Part shown: piece by piece, positions 36,011-45,578 of the stretch
Layout of the letters: every line of letters starts with the position of its first letter
Numbering within the stretch: the stretch's first letter is position 1
From: Polynucleobacter sp. JS-JIR-II-b4
GTDB taxonomy: Bacteria; Pseudomonadota; Gammaproteobacteria; Burkholderiales; Burkholderiaceae
Assembly: GCF_018687815.1 (NCBI RefSeq)
Contig: NZ_CP061306.1
Coordinates: 1,736,001-1,800,000 of the forward strand
Direction of reading: 5' to 3'
Length of the DNA: 64,000 nucleotides
The notes under the pieces: generated by a model
The model's input: the letters and a program-made list of their open reading frames with translations, nothing else
Told to the model about the DNA's origin: nothing
The model's database searches: none
Program-made: the position numbers and the translations under genes

Positions 36011-37075
36011 TCACTTCACAATTTGAGTTAATTTGCCGCTCTTATAAAGCTCGGCCATCTTCTCTAAAGGAATCGGCTTAATTTTGGAGGCTTGTCCAGC
36101 AGAACCAAAAGCCTGGAAACGTGCAATGCAAACCTTCTTAGCAGCTTCACGAGCTGGCTTCAAATAGTCGCGTGGATCAAACTTGGATGGATTTTCAATA
36201 AAGTAACGACGGATTGCGCCAGTCATTGCCAAACGGATATCGGTATCGATATTGATCTTACGTACGCCATTCTTGATGCCCTCTTGAATCTCCTCAACCG
36301 GAACACCGTATGTCTCTTTCATATCACCGCCGAATTCACGGATCTCAGCAAGCAACTCTTGTGGAACACTAGAAGAACCATGCATTACCAAATGCGTATT
36401 AGGTATACGCGCATGAATTTCTTTAATACGATCGATTGCCAAAATATCGCCCGTCGGCTTTTTGGTGAACTTGTATGCCCCATGGCTAGTACCGATCGCA
36501 ATTGCTAAGGCATCGCACTGAGTAGCCTTTACAAAATCAGCAGCCTGCTCAACGTCAGTCAACAATTGCTCACGAGTCATCTTGCCATCAGCACCATGAC
36601 CATCTTCTTTATCACCTTGCATGGTCTCTAGTGAGCCCAATACACCTAATTCAGCCTCAACCGTAACCCCAATAGAGTGAGAGAACTTCACTACTTCTTT
36701 GGATACGTCTACGTTGTACTCGTAGCTAGCAACACTTTTACCATCGGCCTCTAAGGAGCCATCCATCATCACACTGGTAAAGCCACTCTTAATTGCAGCC
36801 ATACACACTGCTGGGCTTTGACCGTGGTCTTGGTGCATCACTACCGGAATATGTGGATAAGCCTCAACCGCCGCAGAAATCAGATGGCGCAAGAATGCTT
36901 CACCAGCATATTTACGTGCGCCCGCTGAAGCTTGCATGATGACTGGGGAATCAGCCTCATTTGCCGCTTCCATAATCGCCGTTACTTGCTCTAAGTTGTT
37001 CACGTTAAATGCTGGCAGGCCGTAACCGTTTTCAGCAGCATGATCCAAGAGTTGTCTTAAAGATACTAAAGCCAT
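36011..37075 (-). CDS. fba: Class II fructose-1,6-bisphosphate aldolase
   Basis: Zinc-dependent aldolase of glycolysis and gluconeogenesis (354 aa). [10 protein letters not shown] near the start, [21 protein letters not shown] (zinc His, about 79-99), [41 protein letters not shown] and [11 protein letters not shown] are the class II Calvin/CbbA-type signatures. Part of the pgk-pyk-fba glycolytic run. The 66-nt gap from pyk holds a GGAGG ribosome binding site for it and nothing else clear. Confidence 0.97.
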   Translation of the reverse strand: MALVSLRQLLDHAAENGYGLPAFNVNNLEQVTAIMEAANEADSPVIMQASAGARKYAGEAFLRHLISAAVEAYPHIPVVMHQDHGQSPAVCMAAIKSGFTSVMMDGSLEADGKSVASYEYNVDVSKEVVKFSHSIGVTVEAELGVLGSLETMQGDKEDGHGADGKMTREQLLTDVEQAADFVKATQCDALAIAIGTSHGAYKFTKKPTGDILAIDRIKEIHARIPNTHLVMHGSSSVPQELLAEIREFGGDMKETYGVPVEEIQEGIKNGVRKINIDTDIRLAMTGAIRRYFIENPSKFDPRDYLKPAREAAKKVCIARFQAFGSAGQASKIKPIPLEKMAELYKSGKLTQIVK

Positions 37076-37141
37076 GGTGTTCTCTTAATAAATAGTAAGG
37101 AGGTTAAAAATAAATCTGTTTTGAATCTTTTTCAATGTGAA

Positions 37142-38578
37142 CTACTTCACATGAATAATTTTGAGCGTATTGGTGCCACCGGGCTCACCCATCGGTTCGC
37201 CAGAGGTAAGTACAACGGTATTGCCTGTTTTGACAGCGCCTACTTTTTTCAAGCATGCCTCAACCTCTTGCAGTGCCGTATCACGATCTTTTGTATAGTC
37301 CAAGCCGATTGGGGTGACATTACGATAGGTGCTTAATGCCCGCTGCGTAGCGATCTTGGAGGTCAATGCAAAAATCGGGACGTGAATATTATGACGACTC
37401 ATCCAAATGGCTGTTGAGCCAGAGTCCGTTAAAGCTGCGATAGCATCGGCATTTAAATGATGGGCAGTAAACAAGGCTCCCAGGGCAATCGTTTGATCGA
37501 TGCGAGTAAAAGTTTGATCTAAGAAGTCGGTGTCGAGTTTCACGCGATCTGACTTTTCTGCTTCAACACAAATCTCCGCCATCGCTTTGATGGTTTGCAC
37601 TGGATACATGCCAGCAGCAGACTCAGCGGACAACATTACTGCATCAGTGCCATCTAATACAGCATTGGCCACGTCGCTGACTTCAGCACGCGTTGGTACT
37701 GGGGCATTAATCATCGACTCCATCATTTGGGTAGCCGTAATCGTAAATTTATCCGCCTCACGCGCCCAAGCAATCATGCGCTTTTGCAACGCAGGCACTG
37801 CCGCATTACCCACTTCAATGGCGAGATCACCACGAGCAACCATGATGCCGTCACTCTCAGCAATAATGCTTTTAAGGGCTTCAGGCTCAATCGCTTCTGC
37901 GCGCTCGACTTTTGCAATGGTTCTGACTTTACCAACACCATACTTAGCGCTAGCAGCATCAGCCAACTGACGGGCATAGGCCATGTCAGCACCATCTTTT
38001 GGAAAGCTGATCGCCAAGAAATCTACGCCCATTGAGATTGCAGCGTCTAAGTCAGCAATATCTTTTTCAGTCAGCGCAGGAGCAGTTAAACCACCACCAG
38101 CGCGATTAATACCTTTGTTATTGGAGAGTGGTCCTCCCTGCTCAACAATAGTAAATATCTCACCATCCTTAACACTATCAACTGTCAGAACCACTAAACC
38201 ATCATTTAATAAAAGACGGTCGCCTGGTTTTACATCGCCTGGCAACTCTTTGTAATCAAGACCTACTTTAGTTTGATCACCGAGCTCACAAGCTACGTCC
38301 AAGGTAAATTTGTCGCCTTCTTTTAGGAGGATTTTGCTATCAGCAAATTTACCCACACGAATTTTAGGTCCCTGTAAGTCGGCCATGATGCCCACTTCTT
38401 TACCTACCTCAGCAGAGATAGTGCGCACTAAATCATGGCGCGCTTTATGGTCAGCAACGGTACCGTGAGAGAAGTTCATGCGTACTACATCTACACCCGC
38501 ACGAATCATGTCACGCAACACTTCGGGCTTCTCGGAAGCAGGCCCTAAGGTTGCAATGATCTTAGTTGCTCTCAACAT
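37142..38578 (-). CDS. pyk: Pyruvate kinase
   Basis: 478 aa. Transfers phosphate from phosphoenolpyruvate to ADP. TKIIATLGPASE and VRMNFSHGT at the N-terminus, IMADLQGPKIRVG, LAISFPKDGADM, the signature IAKVERAEAIEPEALKSIIAESDGIMVARGDLAIEVG (read in parts, about 219-255), TITATQMMESMINAPVPTRAEVSDVANAVLDGTDAVMLSAE and the C-terminal allosteric domain. Lies 2 nt from pgk on the same strand. Confidence 0.97.
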   Translation of the reverse strand: MLRATKIIATLGPASEKPEVLRDMIRAGVDVVRMNFSHGTVADHKARHDLVRTISAEVGKEVGIMADLQGPKIRVGKFADSKILLKEGDKFTLDVACELGDQTKVGLDYKELPGDVKPGDRLLLNDGLVVLTVDSVKDGEIFTIVEQGGPLSNNKGINRAGGGLTAPALTEKDIADLDAAISMGVDFLAISFPKDGADMAYARQLADAASAKYGVGKVRTIAKVERAEAIEPEALKSIIAESDGIMVARGDLAIEVGNAAVPALQKRMIAWAREADKFTITATQMMESMINAPVPTRAEVSDVANAVLDGTDAVMLSAESAAGMYPVQTIKAMAEICVEAEKSDRVKLDTDFLDQTFTRIDQTIALGALFTAHHLNADAIAALTDSGSTAIWMSRHNIHVPIFALTSKIATQRALSTYRNVTPIGLDYTKDRDTALQEVEACLKKVGAVKTGNTVVLTSGEPMGEPGGTNTLKIIHVK

Positions 38579-38580
38579 AT

Positions 38581-39792
38581 TTAGTCTTTCGCTCTTTCAG
38601 CAAGTACCGCAAAGGCTGGCAAAGTTTTGCCTTCTAAAAATTCTAAGAAGGCGCCGCCGCCAGTAGAGATGTAATCCACCTGATTCTCAATACCGTACTT
38701 CGCAATTGCCGCCAAAGTATCACCGCCACCCGCAATCGAGAATGCAGGTGAGTGCGCAATGGCTGCGGCCAACATCTTGGTGCCGCCACCAAATTGATCA
38801 ATCTCAAATACGCCTAATGGGCCATTCCAAACAATCGTGCCAGCGTGAGCGAGCATGATGGATAAACGTGCAGCAGTCTTTGGACCAATATCCAAGATCA
38901 TGTCGTCTTCTGCAACCTGATCCGCAGGTACTCGGTTTGCGCGGGCTAATGGAGACAGCTCATTGGCAACCACTACGTCTTCAGGAATTGGAACGTGAGC
39001 GCCACGCTTTTCCATGATCTCCATAATCTCTCTTGCTTCGTCCACTAAATCAGGCTCAGCAAGGGATTTACCAATCGGCAATCCTTTGGCCAGCAAGAAA
39101 GTATTAGCAATGCCGCCACCAACGATGAGCTCATCCACTTTCTCAGAGAGCGCTTTCAGAATCGTCAACTTAGAAGAAACTTTAGAGCCAGCAACAATGG
39201 CTACCAGAGGACGTTTTGGACTTGCTAAAGCACGACTCAGCGCATCTAATTCAGCAGCCATCAAAGGACCGGCACACGCTACTGGTGCAAACTTCGCTAC
39301 ACCATAGGTAGTGGCTTCAGCGCGATGCGCCGTACCAAATGCATCGTTGACATACACATCACACAATGCAGCAATTTTTTTCGCTAATTCGTCGCTATTC
39401 TTTTTCTCACCGACATTCAATCGGCAATTTTCCAGCAGGACTACCTCGCCAGGATTCACTTCAAAGCCGCCATTCACCCAGTCGCTAATTAAAGGCACTT
39501 TACGATTCAGCAAACTAGCAATGCGATCGGCTACAGGAGCCAAACTATCTTCAGGTTTAAATTCCCCTTCGGTTGGACGACCTAAATGCGAAGTCACCAT
39601 CACTGCTGCCCCAGCATCCAAACACATCTGTACAGCAGGCATCGATGCCCGAATACGAGTGTCTTCTGTAATGTTGCCTGCCTCGTCTTGAGGGACATTC
39701 AAATCGGCACGGATAAATACCCGCTTACCCTTTAATTGACCTGACTGGGCTAATTCACTTAAACGCTTAACTTTAAATAAGGATTCCGGCAT
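38581..39792 (-). CDS. pgk: Phosphoglycerate kinase
   Basis: 403 aa. Interconverts 1,3-bisphosphoglycerate and 3-phosphoglycerate with [20 protein letters not shown] (about 24-37), [65 protein letters not shown] and [12 protein letters not shown] are all family signatures. First gene of the minus-strand series reaching to tsaC, divergent from ilvE. Confidence 0.97.
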   Translation of the reverse strand: MPESLFKVKRLSELAQSGQLKGKRVFIRADLNVPQDEAGNITEDTRIRASMPAVQMCLDAGAAVMVTSHLGRPTEGEFKPEDSLAPVADRIASLLNRKVPLISDWVNGGFEVNPGEVVLLENCRLNVGEKKNSDELAKKIAALCDVYVNDAFGTAHRAEATTYGVAKFAPVACAGPLMAAELDALSRALASPKRPLVAIVAGSKVSSKLTILKALSEKVDELIVGGGIANTFLLAKGLPIGKSLAEPDLVDEAREIMEIMEKRGAHVPIPEDVVVANELSPLARANRVPADQVAEDDMILDIGPKTAARLSIMLAHAGTIVWNGPLGVFEIDQFGGGTKMLAAAIAHSPAFSIAGGGDTLAAIAKYGIENQVDYISTGGGAFLEFLEGKTLPAFAVLAERAKD

Positions 39793-39837
39793 GAGTTTTG
39801 GTAAATAAGTGGTTTATGGGGAATGTTCCATTCTAAA

Positions 39838-39898
39838 GGCTCCGACCCATCCACCCCCGAGGATCGGAGCCGACAGACTGCCCTGCCTGCTCTACAAT
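39838..39898 (+). promoter_or_regulatory. Candidate ilvE promoter with an overlapping inverted repeat
   Basis: The 209-bp gap between the pgk and ilvE starts holds an 8-bp perfect inverted repeat GGCTCCGA (39838-39845) / TCGGAGCC (39864-39871). Right after it, a -35-like CCGACA (39870-39875), a 17-bp spacer and TACAAT (39893-39898) read towards ilvE. The repeat could be an operator or an RNA stem; I cannot assign a regulator. Confidence 0.4.
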
Positions 39899-40001
39899 AA
39901 GGACTTAAATGCATTCTGGGCCGGAAGACCAAACACTGCCAGCCTAGCGCTCTGCTTAAACCGCTTTTATAGATACTTAATAGACACAAAAGGTAAAGAA
40001 A

Positions 40002-40925
40002 ATGTCGATGTCCGACCGCGATGGCTTTATTTGGACTGATGGGAAGCTAATTCCTTGGCGCGAGGCCAATATTCACGTCTTAACCCATAGTCTCCACTAC
40101 GGAATGGGCGTATTCGAGGGCATCCGAGCCTATAAAACCCCCCAGGGAACCGCCATTTTCCGCCTCCCAGAGCACGTAAAGCGCCTTTTTAACGGCACTA
40201 AGATCTTTCAAATGAACATGCCTTACAGCCCAGAAGAGATCACCAAGGGCATTATTGACGTCGTCAATAGCAATAAGCTCGAAGCCTGCTATATCCGCCC
40301 AATTATCTTTATCGGCTCCCAAAAACTGGGAATCTCCCCCAAAGGTAACAGCATTCATACCTCGATTGCCGCTTGGGAATGGGGTGCTTATTTGGGCGAA
40401 GATGGCCTAAATAAGGGTATTCGGGTTAAAACCTCCTCATTTACACGTCATTTCGTCAATTCTTCACTCGTTCGTGCCAAGGCATCGGGCTACTACATCA
40501 ACTCCATTTTGGCTAACCAAGAAGTGACTGCCAATGGATATGACGAAGCTTTACTACTTGATACCGAAGGTTATGTTTCTGAAGGTTCCGGTGAAAACCT
40601 CTTTATGGTTCGCAACGGGATTGTGTACACACCAGACTTGGCATCCTGCTTAGATGGCATCACACGTGACTCCGTTATCCAGATCGCCAAAGATCTTGGC
40701 TATGAAGTTCGTGAAAAACGTCTGACTCGCGACGAAGTCTATTCCGCTGATGAGGCCTTCTTCACTGGCACTGCTGCTGAGGTAACTCCTATTCGTGAAT
40801 TAGATGACCGCACTATTGGTGACGGCAAACGCGGCCCTATCACTGAGAAAATTCAGAAGACGTATTTTGATGCGGTGTACGGCAGAAATGACCAATACAA
40901 ATCTTGGCTCACTTACGTTAAATAA
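40002..40925 (+). CDS. ilvE: Branched-chain amino acid aminotransferase
   Basis: PLP enzyme of fold type IV (307 aa; E. coli 309) making leucine, isoleucine and valine from their keto acids. Motifs: FIWTDGKLIPWREANIHVLTHSLHYGMGVFEGIRAY (read in parts), YIRPIIFIG, the PLP lysine region RAKASGYYINSILA, EALLLDTEGYVSEGSGENLF and FFTGTAAEVTPIRE. Second ATG (MSDRDG) is an alternative start. It leads a plus-strand group that runs to 43302. Confidence 0.96.
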   Translation: MSMSDRDGFIWTDGKLIPWREANIHVLTHSLHYGMGVFEGIRAYKTPQGTAIFRLPEHVKRLFNGTKIFQMNMPYSPEEITKGIIDVVNSNKLEACYIRPIIFIGSQKLGISPKGNSIHTSIAAWEWGAYLGEDGLNKGIRVKTSSFTRHFVNSSLVRAKASGYYINSILANQEVTANGYDEALLLDTEGYVSEGSGENLFMVRNGIVYTPDLASCLDGITRDSVIQIAKDLGYEVREKRLTRDEVYSADEAFFTGTAAEVTPIRELDDRTIGDGKRGPITEKIQKTYFDAVYGRNDQYKSWLTYVK

Positions 40926-40948
40926 TTTCAGCAATTAGGAAACAGCAC

Positions 40949-41137
40949 ATGACTCAAGCTCAAGTGGTTATGGTGGATGGCAAAGATTTACCTTTACATT
41001 GCCCCACCAACAAAACTCCTGCATGGAACTCACATCCACGTGTTTTTCTAGATATCACCGAGACCGGTGAAGCCAAGTGCCCATACTGTGGCACAGAGTA
41101 CAAACTCATTCCCGGCACTGAGCCGCACGGTCACTAA
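40949..41137 (+). CDS. Small zinc-finger (CHCC-type) protein
   Basis: 62 aa. Metal ligands are visible: LHCP near residue 17, HPRVFLDI near 29, and CPYCGTEYKL at 43-52, i.e. the Cys/His/Cys-x2-Cys pattern of the zf-CHCC family, related to the mitochondrial complex I 13-kDa subunit. In betaproteobacteria a gene of this kind often sits beside ilvE and waaF. Exact role unknown; complex I assembly or metal binding is suggested by family only. Confidence 0.88.
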   Translation: MTQAQVVMVDGKDLPLHCPTNKTPAWNSHPRVFLDITETGEAKCPYCGTEYKLIPGTEPHGH

Positions 41138-41143
41138 GCCTTA

Positions 41144-41168
41144 TCAGCACCTCTTCTTGAGGTGCTGA
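41144..41168 (+). other. Strong hairpin between the zinc-finger gene and waaF
   Basis: A 10-bp perfect stem TCAGCACCTC (41144-41153) with GAGGTGCTGA (41159-41168) and loop TTCTT. It is followed by GTCGGGATAC, not a T run, so it is a stem-loop rather than a standard terminator. It ends 15 nt before the waaF ATG, which has no clear Shine-Dalgarno. Confidence 0.5.
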
Positions 41169-41183
41169 GTCGGGATACATTAC

Positions 41184-42224
41184 ATGCACGGTATTCTGAT
41201 CATTGCCCCAAACTGGATTGGGGACGCTGTGATGACTCAGCCATTATTAGCATCCCTCAAAAAGCAATATCCAGAAGCAAACATTGACGTACTCGCCAGC
41301 ACTTGGGTTGCTCCAATTTATCGTGCATGCTCCGAAGTACATGAAGTCATCGAAGCCAAGTTCGAGCACAAACAATTGCAGTGGGGCTTACGCAAACAAC
41401 TTGCAGCCAAGCTGGCGACCAAAAAATATCAAGCCTGTTTTGTATTACCCAATAGCCTGAAGTCAGCACTCATTCCTTGGCTCGCTAATATTCCTTTTCG
41501 GGTTGGCTATCGTGGTGAATTACGCTTTGGCTTAATCAACTTATCACTAGATAATCCAAGCAAGGTAAATCGTCCGCCTATGGTGGAGCACTATCTTGCA
41601 TTGAGCCAACTTCTCAATGAAGAGCAGGTTTCATCAACCGCAAGGAATCTCGCGCCCAAGTTAAATGTTTCGATTGCAGCTAATCAATCAGTACAGGCTA
41701 AATTAGTCAGCGCCAATGTTGATCCCGCCAATATTTATGTCATGTGCCCAGGCGCCGAGTACGGCCCAACCAAACGCTGGCCCACAAGTCACTTTGCACA
41801 ATTGGCGCAAAAACTCATTACCAGCAATCCGCATAGTCAGATCATTCTTTTGGGTAGCAAAGGCGACCACGCACTTGCCCAAGAAATTCAATCACAAGCA
41901 AAGCAAGATAATCATATTCATAACTGGTGTGGAGATACTTCGCTAGATGAAGCGATTGCCTTGATTGGCATGGGCAAAGCGGTTATCAGCAATGACTCTG
42001 GATTAATGCACATTGCGGCAGCCCTCAGAACCCCTCAAGTTGCCATTTTTGGATCAAGCGACCCAGCCCATACCCCACCTTTATCAGATAAAGCTAAGGT
42101 AATTTGGCTCAACCTGCCTTGCAGTCCATGCCATAAAAGAGAATGTCCACTGGGTCACTTAAAGTGCTTAAACGACATCTTGCCGGAACAAGTATTCGCT
42201 ACACTGAATACCTTGCAGCCATAA
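41184..42224 (+). CDS. waaF: ADP-heptose:LPS heptosyltransferase II
   Basis: Adds the second heptose to the LPS inner core (346 aa). GT-B glycosyltransferase family 9: ILIIAPNWIGDAVMTQPLLASL at the N-terminus (split), PNSLKSALIPWLANIPFRVGYRGE, MCPGAEYGPTKRWP (about 189-202), GNDSGLMHIAAALRTPQVAIFGSSDP (read as SNDSGLMHIAAAL then FGSSDP) and HTPPLS. The C-terminal Cys-rich CSPCHKRECPLGHLKC is typical of WaaF. It pairs functionally with waaA in this window. Confidence 0.94.
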   Translation: MHGILIIAPNWIGDAVMTQPLLASLKKQYPEANIDVLASTWVAPIYRACSEVHEVIEAKFEHKQLQWGLRKQLAAKLATKKYQACFVLPNSLKSALIPWLANIPFRVGYRGELRFGLINLSLDNPSKVNRPPMVEHYLALSQLLNEEQVSSTARNLAPKLNVSIAANQSVQAKLVSANVDPANIYVMCPGAEYGPTKRWPTSHFAQLAQKLITSNPHSQIILLGSKGDHALAQEIQSQAKQDNHIHNWCGDTSLDEAIALIGMGKAVISNDSGLMHIAAALRTPQVAIFGSSDPAHTPPLSDKAKVIWLNLPCSPCHKRECPLGHLKCLNDILPEQVFATLNTLQP

Positions 42225-42241
42225 CTCAGGAATAGTAAGCC

Positions 42242-42676
42242 ATGACCAAACTTGCCAGACTCTTTCACAGTGCGGACGATGTTGTCGAAGCATGGCGAGA
42301 TGCCTTACGTCATCGTGATATTCAAGGTGCTCTGGATATTTGGTTAGATGATGACTCCATTACCTGCGTTCTGCCAGAAGGTCATCGCCTAACAGGTCAT
42401 GCAGAAATTCGTGAGGGCCTAGAGAGACTGCTCGCCAAGCAACCTTTATTCCTAGAGCCCATTGCCTGTATTAGCCATTCCGTTTTAGGTGCTGCGGTAT
42501 ACGACACTACTGAAGCAGTTCATCTGAGAGCCGATCAAGTTGAAGCAGAATTTTTTCTGAATATCACACTCGTACTTTTACAGGATAGTCAGGGCTGGCG
42601 GATTGCCCATTTGCATGCCAGTCACTCTACCGAAGAAACCTTCGACGCTCCATCTACACCGCACGGCTTGCACTAA
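42242..42676 (+). CDS. SnoaL/NTF2-like small protein
   Basis: 144 aa cytosolic protein with an NTF2-like (SnoaL/DUF4440-type) cone fold: VVEAWRDALRHRDIQGALDIWLDDDSITCVLPEGHRLTGHAEIREGL (read in parts, residues 14-60), then strands ending with FFLNITLVLLQDSQGWRIAHLHASHS. The last block is the usual end of this family. Substrate or role unknown. It lies 18 nt after waaF and 6 nt before the next gene. Confidence 0.8.
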   Translation: MTKLARLFHSADDVVEAWRDALRHRDIQGALDIWLDDDSITCVLPEGHRLTGHAEIREGLERLLAKQPLFLEPIACISHSVLGAAVYDTTEAVHLRADQVEAEFFLNITLVLLQDSQGWRIAHLHASHSTEETFDAPSTPHGLH

Positions 42677-42681
42677 ACATT

Positions 42682-43302
42682 ATGGATGTTCAAGTGCTTC
42701 GGTCACTCATGAAGTGGCCCAATGTACCTGATTGCTATGGCTGGCTTGCTTTAGATCGCCGTGGCCAGTGGCGTATGCGTGACGAGTTCACACAACAAAA
42801 TAATCTCCCAGGCCAAGTGATTCAACATGCTGCCCTGAATGATTTCATTGAACGTAACTATGCTTGCGATGAGAGCGGTAGATACTTTTTCCAGAATGGC
42901 CCGCAACGCGTTTTTATTACCTTAGATGCGACCCCTTGGATAGTACGAATTATTCCAGGTGACGCCGGAACGCATCTAACTAATCAATGCCATCAAATCA
43001 TGGAGCCCACTGCCGCTCTAAGCGACGAGAAAGGCAATATTTATATTGTTGGCATAGTAAATCAAACGATTTATGGCAGCAATAAAAACGACAGCAATCA
43101 ATTTGTTAAAAAAGATGGCCAAACAGTTGCCCTGTTACACGATCACGATCTTGATCATTTTGCTGAGCTAGCCAAGCTACGCGAAGAGGCTTGCAGCTTT
43201 GGCGGCTCCTGGAATTGGCAAGGCAACCAACTGCCCTTAGACCCCATTCACTCCGAAGAGCTAGCCTCTCGCTTTCACTATATAGCGCAGCCACAGCCTT
43301 AG
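42682..43302 (+). CDS. Conserved betaproteobacterial protein of unknown function
   Basis: 206 aa, no signal peptide and no TM helix. The N-terminal block MKWPNVPDCYGWLALDRRGQWRMRDE and the middle block DFIERNYACDESGRYFFQNGPQRVFI look strongly conserved-domain-like. I remember similar sequences in Burkholderiales as a DUF family of about this length, but cannot give the number safely. The repeated 'DRRGQWR...DESGRYFFQNGPQRV' pattern suggests a beta-rich fold. Last gene of the ilvE-waaF run, overlapping the stop of the convergent protease gene by 4 nt. Confidence 0.75.
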   Translation: MDVQVLRSLMKWPNVPDCYGWLALDRRGQWRMRDEFTQQNNLPGQVIQHAALNDFIERNYACDESGRYFFQNGPQRVFITLDATPWIVRIIPGDAGTHLTNQCHQIMEPTAALSDEKGNIYIVGIVNQTIYGSNKNDSNQFVKKDGQTVALLHDHDLDHFAELAKLREEACSFGGSWNWQGNQLPLDPIHSEELASRFHYIAQPQP

Positions 43303-44999
43303 CCAGGCATCTGCTTGCCTTGCTCCTTAAGCTCATCTTGATACTGGCGCTGCATTTCTCGTAAGCGGGCATCAATGCTCGAGCCTTGATAAAAATCGGC
43401 GCCACCTGCTGATCTAGCAATACGGAGTTGTTCAATTGCCGAAGGCCAAGCACCCTCTAAGGCATATTTTTCACCGAGTGCGTAATGGCGCATAGGAATA
43501 TTGCCAGCTTGATCATAGGATTTAGATAGCAGGCTCCACCACACCACTTCGTTGGGCTGCGCTCTTGTGCGCGCTTTTAACCAAGTAACCGCATCATTAG
43601 TGCGGCCCAGTTTTAAATCCGCATTAATCATGGCAGCACCAGCAGCGTATGACTGGGGGTAAGCACGCAAAGTAGCTTGGGCGATTTGCAAAGCCTCCTC
43701 CCCTTTGCCTTTTGCTAGAGCAAGTTCAGAGGCGGTGATATCCAGCGATAGGCTCTGTCTTTGAATAGGCGACCCTGGTGCACTTGCCTTCTGAGCTAGA
43801 TTGCGAGCTTGCTGCAAATCCGCCTCTGCTTGGTCTATTTTTCCTTGGCGCTGCGCTATCAAGGCTAGCCCATAAAAACCCTCTAACTGTTTACCAATCG
43901 GCTGCTGTTTACTCAAACTCTCAAAGGTATTTTTTAAGTCATACATTCCACTGGATGTTCCAGCCTGCTCCATGCGCGCACGAGCCTTAATGAAATAGAA
44001 CTCGACTGAGGTAGGTACATTACGTGACGCAACAGTGCGCGCCCTATCTTGCATATCTGCAATACGGTCGGTTGTTAAAGGATGGGTACGCACGTAAGCA
44101 GGTACACCTTTATCCATAATGCCGGTGGCTTTTTGCAAGCGCTGGAAAAATCCTGGCGCTCCATTGACGTCATATCCACTGGCATCCAATATCTGAAAGC
44201 CTACCCGATCAGCCTCGCGCTCTGCATCCCTCGAATACGAAAGTTGATTATTTACTGCCACTGCCTGCCCACCCTGCATCAAACCAGCTCCGGCCTGGGG
44301 GTTGCGAGACATCGCCAATGCGCCAAGCACCATACCGGCAATGGCAATCATGGTATTGGTTGTTTGTTTATCCATCTGACGCGCCAAATGGCGCTGCAAT
44401 ACGTGACCTGTTTCGTGGCCCATGACAGAAGCGACTTCAGAATCTGATTCAGCACTCACAATCAAACCCGTATGAAATCCAATAAATCCGCCAGGCAATG
44501 CAAACGCATTAATGCTGCTATCTTTAACGGCAAATACTTCGAAGTTATAAGCGCCACTGCCCTGCTCATTAGCGCCACCGAGTTGTAGTTTTCGGGCGGC
44601 TTGTAATAAGCGGCGTTCCATCTGATTTAAAAAATCGTAGAGCGGCAGGTCATTTGAATAGTCAGGATCCGGACGAATCTGGCGCATGATCATTTCGCCA
44701 TACTTACGCTCATCCACTCGACTTAAGGCATCGCCACCTGGATCGCCCATATCGGGCAAAACAATAGTAGGCTGACTTTGCATCGTGTTGCGTGTAGGCG
44801 CATTAGCGGGACGTGCATCGGGTGACTGCATTGCCCTACCGATATTCTGAATAGCGGCTGAGTTACCTTCTACCGACACATCGCCAGCAGGGGTGGCGGC
44901 ATATGCAGGAAACCCAGAGCAAGCCAATCCCAACATCAGCTGAACAGCCAAAGCACGGCGCAAAAAGGAGGTTTTTGGAACTGACTTTATGTCTTGCAT
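43299..44999 (-). CDS. BepA-like periplasmic M48 metalloprotease with TPR region
   Basis: 566 aa. Signal peptide at about 1-34 ([18 protein letters not shown]). The M48 domain has [40 protein letters not shown] and the zinc motif HETGH in [17 protein letters not shown], with the third ligand Glu in [18 protein letters not shown]-terminal helical/TPR region follows (about 330-540: [25 protein letters not shown]). BepA/YfgC in E. coli checks outer-membrane protein (LptD) assembly; this long TPR form fits that role. Divergent from moaC with 23 nt between starts. Confidence 0.92.
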   Translation of the reverse strand: MQDIKSVPKTSFLRRALAVQLMLGLACSGFPAYAATPAGDVSVEGNSAAIQNIGRAMQSPDARPANAPTRNTMQSQPTIVLPDMGDPGGDALSRVDERKYGEMIMRQIRPDPDYSNDLPLYDFLNQMERRLLQAARKLQLGGANEQGSGAYNFEVFAVKDSSINAFALPGGFIGFHTGLIVSAESDSEVASVMGHETGHVLQRHLARQMDKQTTNTMIAIAGMVLGALAMSRNPQAGAGLMQGGQAVAVNNQLSYSRDAEREADRVGFQILDASGYDVNGAPGFFQRLQKATGIMDKGVPAYVRTHPLTTDRIADMQDRARTVASRNVPTSVEFYFIKARARMEQAGTSSGMYDLKNTFESLSKQQPIGKQLEGFYGLALIAQRQGKIDQAEADLQQARNLAQKASAPGSPIQRQSLSLDITASELALAKGKGEEALQIAQATLRAYPQSYAAGAAMINADLKLGRTNDAVTWLKARTRAQPNEVVWWSLLSKSYDQAGNIPMRHYALGEKYALEGAWPSAIEQLRIARSAGGADFYQGSSIDARLREMQRQYQDELKEQGKQMPG

Positions 45000-45022
45000 C
45001 TCTATATGGTAAAACTTATCCC

Positions 45023-45502
45023 ATGAACAAACTAACTCATTTTGATGCCAGCGGGCAAGCCCACATGGTAAACGTTGGCGATAAACCCAATACCCACCGT
45101 ATAGCCGTTGCCACTGGCAAGATCACCATGCTTCCCGAGACCTTCAAAATGGTAGAGGCTGGTACCCACAAAAAGGGTGATGTTTTAGGAATCGCCAGAA
45201 TTGCAGGTATTCAGGCATCCAAAAGAACATCAGATCTCATTCCTCTATGCCATCCGCTGGCGCTAACTCACGTTAGCCTAGAGTTCCAAACCAATCCAAG
45301 TGAAAACAGTATTACCTGCCAAGTCAGAGCAGAAACCACCGGACCAACCGGTGTAGAAATGGAAGCGCTCACTGCAGTCCAAGTTGCCCTCCTCACAATT
45401 TATGACATGTGCAAAGCCGTAGACCGTGGCATGGTGATGGGGGATGTCAAACTACTCGAGAAAAGTGGCGGCAAAAGCGGGGAATGGGTTGCGGAGAAGT
45501 AA
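45023..45502 (+). CDS. moaC: Cyclic pyranopterin monophosphate synthase MoaC, 3' end replaced by the integrated element
   Basis: MoaC (159 aa) converts the MoaA product to cyclic pyranopterin monophosphate in molybdenum cofactor synthesis. Start ATG 45023 ([18 protein letters not shown]) aligns residue for residue with E. coli MoaC; upstream in-frame codons lie inside the protease gene. Catalytic Asp128 and Lys131 are in [36 protein letters not shown] is intact. Codons 118-155 are the 114-bp att repeat. The last four codons (Val-Ala-Glu-Lys) come from the element; the original tail Asn-Ala-Ala survives at 51962-51973. The protein should remain functional because the changed tail is beyond the conserved core. 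Confidence 0.95.
   Translation: MNKLTHFDASGQAHMVNVGDKPNTHRIAVATGKITMLPETFKMVEAGTHKKGDVLGIARIAGIQASKRTSDLIPLCHPLALTHVSLEFQTNPSENSITCQVRAETTGPTGVEMEALTAVQVALLTIYDMCKAVDRGMVMGDVKLLEKSGGKSGEWVAEK
45374..45487 (+). repeat. attL: 114-bp direct repeat in the moaC 3' end
   Basis: Identical at every base to 51848-51961 and diverging on both sides (T versus C just before, G versus A just after). It is exactly 38 moaC codons, Ala118 to Trp155, including the catalytic Asp-Met-Cys-Lys. The core crossover point is somewhere inside and cannot be fixed from one sequence. Confidence 0.93.
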
Positions 45503-45544
45503 ACGCTAACCTGTAAAACAAAAGATAAGAAAAATAAAAAGCTA

Positions 45545-45564
45545 GGGCCCAATTCTGTCCCACT
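45545..45564 (+). repeat. Candidate integrase arm-type site next to attL
   Basis: GGGCCCAATTCTGTCCCACT, matching 17 of 20 bases with TGGCCCAATTTTGGCCCACT at 51747-51766 near attR, in the same orientation. The two lie just inside each end of the element, as arm sites for tyrosine integrases often do. It also lies just upstream of the integrase Shine-Dalgarno. Confidence 0.45.
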
Positions 45565-45578
45565 GAGGAGCAGAAAAC

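Noticed and set aside
39911..39945. Possible SRP (4.5S) RNA fragment because of GGCCGGAAG
   Set aside because: The conserved flanking bases of the SRP tetraloop helix (AGGTCCGGAAGGAAGCAGC-like) are not present and no closing stem is seen.
39909..39947. Leader peptide for ilvE attenuation
   Set aside because: It lacks runs of Leu, Ile or Val codons, and the likely promoter starts transcription at about its own ribosome site.
44903..45022. N-terminal extension of moaC by 40 codons
   Set aside because: It lies inside the divergent protease gene, does not match MoaC, and ATG 45023 aligns with the family start.
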